From Lachnospiraceae bacterium UBA7202 (GTDB lineage: Bacteria > Bacillota > Clostridia > Lachnospirales > Lachnospiraceae): a stretch of DNA of 45,094 bases. Below, piece after piece: positions 23,405 to 30,619 of this stretch (positions are counted from its first letter, which is position 1; each line of letters begins with the position of its first letter). A program made the position numbers and the translations under genes. Where the stretch lies: the NCBI GenBank assembly GCA_002490705.1, contig DKUO01000057.1, positions 1 to 45,094 on the forward strand, read 5' to 3'. Below the pieces are notes generated by a model that ran no database searches, had not been told where the DNA came from, and was given only the letters and a program-made list of their open reading frames with translations.

Positions 23405-24408
23405 TATGGCTCACCTACTTTCTGATAGAAGATATCTAAAATCAAGGTAAGCAGAGCGTCATCATCGGGGTAGAACTCTTCATACCTTTCGCCCATGACA
23501 GTTTCGCCTGAAAGCTTGTAAAAGCTGTTTTCATCAAATTGGTATTTGGGCAAATCAGAGGCCAGATACACAGCTTCTACCGCGGAAATATTTGTGTCCA
23601 TATGGGGCTTAAGCTCCCGATACAGCTGAACCGCCAGAAAAGGGTCTTCCTTAACGGATTGTTTGGCCGCATCAATAAAGCCGTTTAAATATTGGGCCTG
23701 CCGTTTTGTGCGCATATCAACGGAGGCAAATTGTTCAATATCGCGGTACTTGATATACCAGTAGGCGCTTTCTCCCATCAAATGAACGCGGTTTCCTGCA
23801 ACGAGGTTTGCGTCATGAAGCGTTATATCTTCCAGCACATCCACAGTAACTCCGCCGACTGTGTCGTTGATCACGGGGACGGCATCTACATTGATGGCGA
23901 CATAGCCGTGAATGGGCAGGTGATAGAATAAATCCTGCACAACTTTTACCTGATATTCACAACCCACTGTCCCGTCTGCGCCGTAAGCGTGCTGTAATGC
24001 AATCTGTGAAAAAGAGGTAGGAATGGGGGCGTTGGTGTCGTCGCAGAGGTAGATATCCGTCATGGTGTTTCGGTTGATACCTATTACTTTGATGGTATGG
24101 TTTTCCGTATCCAAAACAGCAAGAAAAAGCGCGTCAGCCTGTCCGTTTCCGCTGTTGTCCAATTCCGCCTCCCAGGGTTCAAAGGTTTCTTTTCCCTTAT
24201 CAATGCCCATGACTAAAAAGGTAATGATATTTTCATTGTATTCATAGAGAGTGCCCTGATATCGAACCGGCGCGGAAGGAAGATCCGTTTTGCTTTGCAG
24301 GCGGCTTTTTCCTATTGCTCTGATCACCGTGTAACCGCCGATTACTAACATGACAAAAATAAGGATGCCGGTTATCGTAATCAGAAAGGGTTTCTTTTTG
24401 ACACGCAT
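23404..24408 (-). CDS. LytR-CpsA-Psr (LCP) family protein
   Basis: The 334-residue protein has one N-terminal membrane helix (about residues 8-29) and an extracellular LCP domain. Members transfer undecaprenyl-linked glycopolymers such as wall teichoic acid or capsule to peptidoglycan. Motifs visible include F-L-V-M-G-I-D-K-G, D-A-L-F-L-A-V-L-D, the Arg-containing GINRNTMTDIY (family S-I-P-R-D-T) and R-T-K-R-Q-A-Q-Y-L-N. AGGAG precedes the ATG. The start lies only 26 bp from one of the two inverted recombination sites, so its transcription must cross or come from the putative invertible segment. Confidence 0.9.
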   Translation of the reverse strand: MRVKKKPFLITITGILIFVMLVIGGYTVIRAIGKSRLQSKTDLPSAPVRYQGTLYEYNENIITFLVMGIDKGKETFEPWEAELDNSGNGQADALFLAVLDTENHTIKVIGINRNTMTDIYLCDDTNAPIPTSFSQIALQHAYGADGTVGCEYQVKVVQDLFYHLPIHGYVAINVDAVPVINDTVGGVTVDVLEDITLHDANLVAGNRVHLMGESAYWYIKYRDIEQFASVDMRTKRQAQYLNGFIDAAKQSVKEDPFLAVQLYRELKPHMDTNISAVEAVYLASDLPKYQFDENSFYKLSGETVMGERYEEFYPDDDALLTLILDIFYQKVGEP

Positions 24409-24433
24409 ATGTAAGCTCCTGAGGGGGAATACT

Positions 24434-24460
24434 TTTCGTAAAATACCTCATTTTACGAAA
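24434..24460 (+). repeat. Recombination site L: 27-bp imperfect palindrome
   Basis: 11-bp arms TTTCGTAAAAT and its complement flank the centre ACCTC. It is the exact reverse complement of the copy at 25575-25601. It lies 3 bp beyond the recombinase stop codon and 26 bp upstream of the LCP start codon. Arm length and a short asymmetric centre are typical of tyrosine recombinase core sites. Confidence 0.85.
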
Positions 24461-24463
24461 AAA

Positions 24464-25447
24464 TTATAAAGTTTGGGATGTGTGTTGAAAAAAAGAATTA
24501 TATTGACGCATAAATATCTTCTTTTGCTGTACGGTCGTATGAACATAAAGGTTCAGGGTAATCTGGATACTGCTGTGCCCCAGAATTTCACTCAGGCTTT
24601 TAATATCCAAACCGACTGAAACACATCTTGTTGCAAAAGCATGGCGAAGCATATGAAAGTTAAAATATTCTATGCCGCATTTTTTCAGGATATTCTTAAA
24701 GCGATATTGAATGGTGCGTGGCTCGGCCCACGGTTTTTTTACGCCGCTGACCACATACAAGGAAACTTTCTTTTTGTATTGTCGTAAGAGGGGCATCAAT
24801 TTTTCGGGAAGAGGAACGGTTCTTGCAGAGTCAAGGGTTTTGGGGGATTGCTTCACAATCTGGGTCATTTTATGGTCAGGGGATTGCCCCACGTTTTCAT
24901 CCTTCACACGCAGTAAGCTTTTTCGGATGTAGATAAGTCCCTCTTTCAGATCAATGTCATGCCATGTCAATGCGCTCAGCTCCCCGATCCGTATTCCGGT
25001 ATGAAAGGCGATGAGTATTCCGAGGCAGGTATCCTCTTCACAGTGAATAAGTAAATAATGCTCCAACAGGCGGAGGGAGTCGGCGCTCGGAAGAACGATT
25101 CGACCGGAGCGGTTTTTCGCGGCGGGATTTGAGGGAATGGAAATGCCGCAATGGTGCTTGTTTTCCGTGTAGATCAGAATCCTGCGGACGGTTCCGCAGA
25201 TTTGTGATATATAATTAGGAGACAGGGGAGAAGCGCTTGACAGAGTCGTCAGATAGGAGACGAAACTTTCCATGGTGTCTTCGGTAATTTTATTTAATTT
25301 CATGTTTCCAAAAAAAGGAAGGATATACTTTGCCAGACGTTGTGTATATACCGTATAGGTCCCCGGTTTCCAACGATTCTTCCGGGACTGGACCCAGAGT
25401 TCGGCGGCGTTTGAAAATGTGTGTCTTTTGAATGTGTTGTTATGCAT
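24464..25447 (-). CDS. Tyrosine recombinase (integrase family) between inverted sites
   Basis: The 327-residue recombinase has an N-terminal SAM-like core-binding domain (about residues 10-100) and a C-terminal catalytic domain. The catalytic set is complete: Arg in HTGIRIGELSALTW, H-x-x-R in HMLRHAFATRC, a later His in LGHSSIQITLNLYVH and the nucleophile Tyr of the same motif. The start at 25447 has AAAGGAG 10 bases upstream; the frame stays open further upstream but crosses a promoter and the recombination site. There is no excisionase, relaxase or phage gene nearby, and the gene is bracketed tightly by inverted 27-bp sites. That points to a dedicated DNA invertase rather than an integrase of a mobile element. 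Confidence 0.92.
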   Translation of the reverse strand: MHNNTFKRHTFSNAAELWVQSRKNRWKPGTYTVYTQRLAKYILPFFGNMKLNKITEDTMESFVSYLTTLSSASPLSPNYISQICGTVRRILIYTENKHHCGISIPSNPAAKNRSGRIVLPSADSLRLLEHYLLIHCEEDTCLGILIAFHTGIRIGELSALTWHDIDLKEGLIYIRKSLLRVKDENVGQSPDHKMTQIVKQSPKTLDSARTVPLPEKLMPLLRQYKKKVSLYVVSGVKKPWAEPRTIQYRFKNILKKCGIEYFNFHMLRHAFATRCVSVGLDIKSLSEILGHSSIQITLNLYVHTTVQQKKIFMRQYNSFFQHTSQTL

Positions 25448-25488
25448 ATTTGTTATGCTCCTTTCGATAAGATTTTGAGTAAAAAATG

Positions 25489-25517
25489 TTGCACTTCTCA
25501 TAAAAAGATAGTATAGT
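25489..25517 (+). promoter_or_regulatory. Outward promoter inside the recombinase cassette
   Basis: TTGCAC (25489-25494), 17 bp, TATAGT (25512-25517), pointing away from the recombinase gene and across site R. In the present orientation it reads toward proS; after inversion of the segment it would read across site L into the LCP gene. A minus-strand TATACT overlaps it and may serve the recombinase. Confidence 0.65.
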
Positions 25518-25574
25518 ACAAGAAGCGTCAGAAAAAATAAAGGGGTAACTATAATTTTAGAGATGGTTATTGGC

Positions 25575-25601
25575 TTTCGTAAAATGAGGTATTTTACGAA
25601 A
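25575..25601 (-). repeat. Recombination site R: inverted copy of site L
   Basis: The same 11-bp arms as at 24434-24460 surround the centre GAGGT, the complement of ACCTC, so the two sites are in inverted orientation. Identity is exactly 27 bp; flanking bases differ on both sides. Confidence 0.85.
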
Positions 25602-25654
25602 TTTTTTATAGAAAAAACGACAGCGGGCCGTGATAAAAGCGTAGAAAATTGCGG

Positions 25655-25683
25655 TTGACAAAATATAATCATACAGCTAGAAT
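25655..25683 (+). promoter_or_regulatory. Promoter of proS
   Basis: TTGACA (25655-25660), 17 bp, TAGAAT (25678-25683). Transcription would start near 25690, at the 5' end of the T-box leader. Confidence 0.8.
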
Positions 25684-25689
25684 GAATAA

Positions 25690-25811
25690 AAACGTGACGA
25701 AGAAGAGAATAGTACGGATAGGGAACGTGACAGAGAGAGCGCAGTTGCGTTAATTAGGGTGGCACCGCCGAGATTTCGGTCCCTTGTGGATGGAAGTTTC
25801 GGTGGTTTTTT
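25690..25811 (+). promoter_or_regulatory. T-box leader of proS
   Basis: The T-box sequence AGGGTGGCACCG (25756-25767) pairs with TCCCT downstream around CCGA/TCGG to form the antiterminator. The competing terminator pairs CCGAGATTTC (25768-25777) with GAAGTTTCGG (25793-25802), followed by TGG and a run of T. Uncharged tRNA-Pro would stabilise the antiterminator and allow proS expression. Only about 66 nt precede the T-box, so stem I is compact; it carries GAATAGTAC and CAGAGAGAG segments typical of clostridial leaders. I could not assign the proline specifier codon. Confidence 0.85.
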
Positions 25812-25832
25812 ATTGCAGGAAGGAGAAGAAAA

Positions 25833-27263
25833 ATGGCGGACAAGAAATTGGTGGAAGCGATTACCTCAATGGAGGAGGATTTCGCGCAGTGGTACACGGA
25901 TGTGGTGAAGAAGGCGGAACTTATGGATTACACCAGCATCAAGGGATGTATGGTGTTTAAGCCGGCGGGTTACGCGATCTGGGAACTGATTCAGAGACAG
26001 ATGGATGACCGCTTTAAGGAGACGGGCGTGGAGAACGTATATCTGCCCATGTTTATCTCGGAGAGCTTGTTGAATAAGGAAAAAGACCATGTGGAAGGCT
26101 TTGCGCCGGAGGTGGCATGGGTGACCTACGGCGGGATGCAGCCTTTGCAGGAGAGGCTCTGCGTGAGACCTACATCCGAGACGCTGTTTTGCGATTATTA
26201 TAAAAATGTGGTGCAGTCCTATCGGGATCTGCCACAGGTCTGCAATCAGTGGTGCTCCGTGGTGCGTTGGGAGAAGGAGACACGGCCTTTCCTTCGGAGC
26301 CGTGAGTTTTTGTGGCAGGAGGGACACACGGCCCATGCCACAGCCGAGGATGCGGAGGCGAGGACGATTCAGATGCTGAATCTCTACGCGGATTTTTGCG
26401 AGGAGGTGCTGGCAATCCCCGTGATCAAGGGCCGCAAGACGGACAAGGAGAAGTTTGCGGGAGCGGTTTCCACCTACACGATTGAGGCGCTGATGCACGA
26501 TGGCAAGGCATTGCAGTCCGGCACCAGCCATAATTTCGGCGACGGTTTTGCGAAAGCTTTCGGCATTCAGTTTACAGATAGAGACAATACTTTAAAATAT
26601 GTACATCAGACTTCGTGGGGCGTTTCCACTCGTCTGATCGGTGCGGTCATTATGGTGCACGGCGATAATTCTGGTCTGGTACTGCCGCCTAAGGTTGCGC
26701 CCACGCAGATCATGATCATTCCGATCCAGCAGAAGAAGGAGGGCGTTCTGGATAAGGCATACGAGTTGAAGGAGCGTCTCGGCGCATTTCGGGTGAAGGT
26801 GGACGATACCGATAAGAGTCCGGGCTGGAAATTTTCTGAGCAGGAAATGCGTGGCATTCCGATTCGTGTGGAGATCGGGCCGAAGGATATCGAGGCGGGT
26901 AAGTGCGTGATCTGCCGCCGCGACACGGGAGAAAAAATAGAGGTTTCTCTGGATGCGCTTGCGGCAAAGGCGGGAGAGATTCTTGACACCATGCAGAAGG
27001 AAATGCTGGAGCGCGCGAGAGCACACAGAGATGCGCATACCTATCAGGCAAAAAATATGGATGAGTTCCGCAGGATTTTCAACGAGAAAACCGGCTTTGT
27101 GAAAGCCATGTGGTGCGGGGAGCAGGCATGTGAGGATCAGATCAAGGAGGAGCTTGCCGTTACCAGCCGTTGTATGCCGTTCGAGCAGGAGCAGATCGGC
27201 GATACCTGTGTTTGCTGCGGGAAACCGGCAAAGAAAATGGTATACTGGGGAAAGGCGTATTAA
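25833..27263 (+). CDS. proS: Prolyl-tRNA synthetase, short (archaeal/eukaryotic-like) form
   Basis: The 476-residue class II synthetase charges tRNA-Pro. Motif 2 (R-W-E-K-E-T-R-P-F-L-R-S-R-E-F-L-W-Q-E) and motif 3 (G-V-S-T-R-L-I-G-A) are clear, followed by the anticodon-binding domain and a C-terminal zinc-binding domain with C-V-I-C and C-V-C-C pairs. The editing INS insertion of long bacterial ProS is absent, which identifies the short form found in many clostridia. GGAAGGAG lies upstream of the ATG, and a T-box controls it. Confidence 0.97.
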   Translation: MADKKLVEAITSMEEDFAQWYTDVVKKAELMDYTSIKGCMVFKPAGYAIWELIQRQMDDRFKETGVENVYLPMFISESLLNKEKDHVEGFAPEVAWVTYGGMQPLQERLCVRPTSETLFCDYYKNVVQSYRDLPQVCNQWCSVVRWEKETRPFLRSREFLWQEGHTAHATAEDAEARTIQMLNLYADFCEEVLAIPVIKGRKTDKEKFAGAVSTYTIEALMHDGKALQSGTSHNFGDGFAKAFGIQFTDRDNTLKYVHQTSWGVSTRLIGAVIMVHGDNSGLVLPPKVAPTQIMIIPIQQKKEGVLDKAYELKERLGAFRVKVDDTDKSPGWKFSEQEMRGIPIRVEIGPKDIEAGKCVICRRDTGEKIEVSLDALAAKAGEILDTMQKEMLERARAHRDAHTYQAKNMDEFRRIFNEKTGFVKAMWCGEQACEDQIKEELAVTSRCMPFEQEQIGDTCVCCGKPAKKMVYWGKAY

Positions 27264-27275
27264 GCGCACGACGGC

Positions 27276-27304
27276 TTGCATCGCTACAGGTAGTGGAGTA
27301 TAAT
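27276..27304 (+). promoter_or_regulatory. Promoter of the phosphonate operon
   Basis: TTGCAT (27276-27281), 17 bp, TATAAT (27299-27304), giving a start near 27311 and a 26-nt leader with AGGAGG before the first gene. Confidence 0.75.
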
Positions 27305-27336
27305 AAACTGGATTCGTTTTACAGGAGGAATGCTTT

Positions 27337-27594
27337 ATGAAAAAGGTTGTATTACAGTTGACAAAGTTCGCTTATTTTTTCACTTGCGGCTGGTATCTTT
27401 TTACGCTGCCGGTTCACGCTTATATTGATCCGTCGGCTGTCACCTATATCATTCAGGCGGTGGCCGGTGTTCTGATTGCCGCCGGCGCAATCCTGACGGT
27501 TTTCAGACATAAGATTTTCGCGTTCTTTAAGAAAAATAAAAAGACGGACGAGTCGGAGAAGAGCAGCATTGAGTTTAAGGATGTGGACGATTAA
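27337..27594 (+). CDS. Small membrane protein opening the phosphonate operon
   Basis: The 85-residue protein has a signal-like N-terminal helix (about residues 9-27), then AYIDPSAVTYIIQAVAG, a second helix (about 33-54) and a charged tail rich in Lys, Glu and Asp. I recall Y-I-D-P-(G/S)-containing small membrane proteins of this type near surface-glycopolymer transferases, but I do not know a function. It lies 9 bp before the YidC-transferase fusion and may be a partner of its membrane domain. Confidence 0.75.
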   Translation: MKKVVLQLTKFAYFFTCGWYLFTLPVHAYIDPSAVTYIIQAVAGVLIAAGAILTVFRHKIFAFFKKNKKTDESEKSSIEFKDVDD

Positions 27595-27603
27595 GAGGCG
27601 GTT

Positions 27604-29472
27604 ATGGGTACAGTGACGGATGCGGTGATCGGCGGCCTGGTCTGGCTGATCAATTGGTGTTATGGATTTTGCCGTAATTATTGGATAGCGATACTGGTAT
27701 TTACGTTTCTGACGAAGGTAATTTTGCTTCCTTTGTCGGTTTGGGTGCAGAAAAATTCGATCAAGACAGTTCGGATGCAGCCGGAAATGAACCATATCAG
27801 CGCGACATACCTCGGAAATCAGGAGGCGATTTCCGAGGAGCAGTACAAGCTGTTTAAAAGAGAAAAATACAGTCCCTTTGCCGATCTGATACCGTTAGTT
27901 GTGCAGTTGGTCTTACTGATGGGCGTGGTAGAGGCTGTCAAACGGGGAACCACCTTGACGGATATTCCGGTCAGGACAGGCGGGGTCACTTTGCTGATCC
28001 CCCTTCTTGCGGCGTTATCCGCCTTTTTCATGTGTTATGTACAGAATAAAATCAATGTCCTACAGTCGGAGCAGGGGGCGTTAAACAAATACGGCACTAT
28101 GGCGTTTTCCGTAGGACTTTCCCTGTATCTTGGTTTTTTTGTATCCATAGGCGTGGGCTTTTACTGGAGCTGTAGCAATATCCTGTCCACGGTACAGCTG
28201 TTTTTGTTAAATATCTGGATTAATCCCAAAGATTATATTGATTATGAGGCGCTGGAAAAGAGTAAGGAAGAGCTGAAGGAGGCGAAGGCCTTTATGGCCT
28301 CCCGGCAGAAGGAGGACAAAAAAAGTCCCTACCGGGATAAGGAGAAGGCGGATTATAAGCGGTTTTTAAAAGAGCCGGACAAGAAGATTGTCTTTTATTC
28401 GGAGAAAAACGGTTTTTATAAATATTATAAAAATATCATAGAGGAGATTATCAGAAGGACCAATATCGTGATCCATTATATTACAAGCGATCCCGAGGAT
28501 GAGGTTTTCGGGATGGCGGGCGATCAGTTTAAACCGTATTATATCGGGGAAAACAGGATGATCGTGCTGATGATGAAAATGGAGACGGATATCATGGTCA
28601 TGACCACGCCGGATCTGGAAAATTTCCAGTTAAAGCGCTCCTATGTGCAGAAAGATATCGAGTATATCTATGTGCCCCACGATGTGAACAGCGCCAATCT
28701 GTCATTTCATAAGGAAGCGCTCGATCATTATGATACGATCTTTACGTCGGGGCCCAAAAACAAGCAGGAGCTTGCGGAGCGGGAACAGAAATACGGACTG
28801 CCGGCGAAGAATCTGGTGGAGTGGGGTTCCAGCGTCATTGATAATATGACAAAATCCTATGAAGACATGGTCAAGGAGGACGGGGAGTCATCGCAGGAGG
28901 GCAAAACGGTGCTCATCGCGCCCTCCTGGCAGAAGGATAATATTCTGGATTCCTGCATCGAGGAAATGCTGGAACGGTTGGCGGAGACGCCTTACCGCAT
29001 TATCGTCCGTCCCCATCCCCAGTATGTCCGGCATTTTGAGGGGCGGATCGACGCGCTGGCGGCCAAGTATCAGGATGTTACTTTTCAGAAGGATTTTTCT
29101 TCCAACAAAACAGTATATACGGCGGATCTGTTGGTGACGGACTGGTCCAGTATCGCGTTTGAGTATGCCTTTGCGACCCTGAAACCCGTGCTGTTTGTGG
29201 ACACGCCGATGAAGGTTTTAAATCCCGATTACAAGGAGCTTAAGACGGTGCCGATTGACATAGAGCTTCGAGACCGGATAGGTATTTCCATTGCGCCGGA
29301 GGCCGTGGGGGAAGAAGTCAAATCCGCGGTGGACAAGCTGTTGTGGGACGCGCAGTTTTCCAGAGAGGCCATGCAGCGCTTAAAGGAAGAGTATATTTAT
29401 CATAACGGCGAGAGCGGAAAAGTGGGCGCGAAATATATCATCGACCGATTGGTGGAGCGTTCCGGAAAATAA
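27604..29472 (+). CDS. YidC-like domain fused to a CDP-glycerol glycerophosphotransferase-like domain
   Basis: This is a 622-residue two-part protein. Residues 1 to about 210 resemble YidC/Oxa1 insertases: several membrane helices starting with A-I-L-V-F-T-F-L-T-K-V-I-L-L-P-L and a cytoplasmic loop M-Q-P-E-M-N. The functional Arg of the first YidC core helix is replaced by K38. After a charged linker (about 215-255), residues 256-615 match TagB/TagF-type transferases: Y-V-P-H-D, R-P-H-P-Q-Y and LLVTDWSSIAFEYAF. TagF enzymes transfer phosphoglycerol from CDP-glycerol to wall polymers; here CMP-aminoethylphosphonate may be the donor (inference from the neighbouring genes). The membrane part may anchor the transferase or move substrate. 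No separate yidC locus features (rpmH, rnpA) are near. Confidence 0.85.
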   Translation: MGTVTDAVIGGLVWLINWCYGFCRNYWIAILVFTFLTKVILLPLSVWVQKNSIKTVRMQPEMNHISATYLGNQEAISEEQYKLFKREKYSPFADLIPLVVQLVLLMGVVEAVKRGTTLTDIPVRTGGVTLLIPLLAALSAFFMCYVQNKINVLQSEQGALNKYGTMAFSVGLSLYLGFFVSIGVGFYWSCSNILSTVQLFLLNIWINPKDYIDYEALEKSKEELKEAKAFMASRQKEDKKSPYRDKEKADYKRFLKEPDKKIVFYSEKNGFYKYYKNIIEEIIRRTNIVIHYITSDPEDEVFGMAGDQFKPYYIGENRMIVLMMKMETDIMVMTTPDLENFQLKRSYVQKDIEYIYVPHDVNSANLSFHKEALDHYDTIFTSGPKNKQELAEREQKYGLPAKNLVEWGSSVIDNMTKSYEDMVKEDGESSQEGKTVLIAPSWQKDNILDSCIEEMLERLAETPYRIIVRPHPQYVRHFEGRIDALAAKYQDVTFQKDFSSNKTVYTADLLVTDWSSIAFEYAFATLKPVLFVDTPMKVLNPDYKELKTVPIDIELRDRIGISIAPEAVGEEVKSAVDKLLWDAQFSREAMQRLKEEYIYHNGESGKVGAKYIIDRLVERSGK

Positions 29473-29485
29473 GGAGGATGTGCAG

Positions 29486-30619
29486 ATGGTAAAGAGAAAT
29501 ATATTGTTAAATCCGGGGCCTGCGACGACCACCGATACCGTTAAGATGGCACAGGTGGTTCCCGATATCTGTCCGCGGGAGAAAGAGTTTGTCTCTATCA
29601 TGCGGGAGATTGAGGAGGGGCTGCTGCGGATCGTGCATGCGGACCCGAAGGAATACGCGGCGGTGCTTTTCTGTGGTTCCGGCACCATCAATATGGATAT
29701 CTGTTTGAATTCCCTGCTCCCGGAGGGGAAGAAAATTCTCATCATCAACAACGGCGCATACAGCAGCCGGGGCGCGGAGATCTGCGAATATTATGGCCTT
29801 TCCCATATAAATTTGCAGCTGCCGCTTGACAGGCAGCCTGATCTTACCGTGATAGAAAAGACTTTGCAGGAAAATCCCGATATCGCGTTAGTTTATACGA
29901 CCCATCATGAGACCGGGACGGGGCTGCTCAATCCGATCAGGGAGATCGGGGCGCTGGTGCACCGCTATCACGCTATGTTTGTGGTGGATACGACGTCCAC
30001 TTACGCCATGCGGCCGATCAATATGGAGGAGGACGAGCTGGACTTCTGCATGGCCTCGGCCCAGAAGGGCATTATGGCGATGACCGGCCTATCCTTTATC
30101 ATCGGCAGAAGATCTATGATAGAGGCTTCGGCAGAGTATCCCCGCCGCTCCTACTACTGCAATTTGTACATGCAGTATGCGTATGCGAAGGAACACGGAG
30201 AAATGCACTTTACGCCGCCTGTGCAGGTAATCTATGCGGTGAGACAGGCGCTTAAGGAGTATTTTGAAGAGGGGGAAGAGAAGAAATGGGCGAGACATTG
30301 CCGGGTATTTCAGGCCATTAGGAAGGGACTTACGGATCTGGGATTCCGAATCTATATACAGGAAGGACAGGAGTCCGGGCTGGTGGCGGCGGCGCTGTAT
30401 CCCGACGACAGCCATTGGAATTTTGAGAAGGTACATGATTATTGCTACGAGAGAGGGTTTACGATCTATCCCGGCAAGGTGGAGAAGCTGGGAATGTTCC
30501 GGCTCTGTGCGTTGGGTGCCATTGATCAGGAGGATATCGAGGCTTTCTTTGTTGTATTTAAAGAGGCGCTTACGGCCTGCGGGGTGGCAATGCCGGTTTT
30601 GTATGACAGGAGGGCGTGA
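29486..30619 (+). CDS. phnW: 2-aminoethylphosphonate:pyruvate transaminase
   Basis: The 377-residue class V aminotransferase interconverts phosphonoacetaldehyde plus alanine and 2-aminoethylphosphonate plus pyruvate. The PLP lysine is K194 in ASAQKGIMAM, with the ring-binding Asp in F-V-V-D-T-T-S-T (D168) and N-terminal LLNPGPATTT. Degradative copies sit with phosphonatase (PhnX); here the neighbours are PEP mutase and phosphonopyruvate decarboxylase, so the biosynthetic direction is indicated. The start at 29486 has AGGAGG 8 bases upstream. The stop overlaps the next ATG by one base (TGATG). Confidence 0.92.
   Translation: MVKRNILLNPGPATTTDTVKMAQVVPDICPREKEFVSIMREIEEGLLRIVHADPKEYAAVLFCGSGTINMDICLNSLLPEGKKILIINNGAYSSRGAEICEYYGLSHINLQLPLDRQPDLTVIEKTLQENPDIALVYTTHHETGTGLLNPIREIGALVHRYHAMFVVDTTSTYAMRPINMEEDELDFCMASAQKGIMAMTGLSFIIGRRSMIEASAEYPRRSYYCNLYMQYAYAKEHGEMHFTPPVQVIYAVRQALKEYFEEGEEKKWARHCRVFQAIRKGLTDLGFRIYIQEGQESGLVAAALYPDDSHWNFEKVHDYCYERGFTIYPGKVEKLGMFRLCALGAIDQEDIEAFFVVFKEALTACGVAMPVLYDRRA

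Larger units (their letters stand above)
24434..25601. mobile_element. Putative self-inverting DNA cassette
   Basis: The 1168-bp segment holds only a tyrosine recombinase gene and its promoter region and is bounded by exact inverted 27-bp sites. Recombination between inverted sites inverts the segment. Inversion would turn the outward promoter from the proS side to the LCP/pseudo-sortase side. The layout parallels serine-recombinase switches such as Hin, in which the invertase lies inside its own invertible segment, but uses the other recombinase class. Confidence 0.7.

Noticed and set aside
24434..24460. Site L as a simple terminator of the recombinase gene
   Set aside because: The stem is AT-rich, has no U-tract after it on the minus strand, and an exact inverted copy exists on the other side of the gene.
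24434..25601. Ordinary integrative element with att sites
   Set aside because: The sites are inverted rather than direct, and there is no cargo, excisionase or conjugation gene between them.
25448..25672. 75-residue N-terminal extension of the recombinase
   Set aside because: It would cross its own promoter region and site R, has no ribosome site at its start, and the family begins near the ATG at 25447.
26592..27281. 229-codon minus-strand frame across proS
   Set aside because: Shadow of the synthetase gene; the composition is His/Leu/Arg-rich and no domain is visible.
29486..30619. Phosphonate degradation role for phnW
   Set aside because: No phosphonatase (PhnX) or C-P lyase genes are present, while PEP mutase and phosphonopyruvate decarboxylase are.
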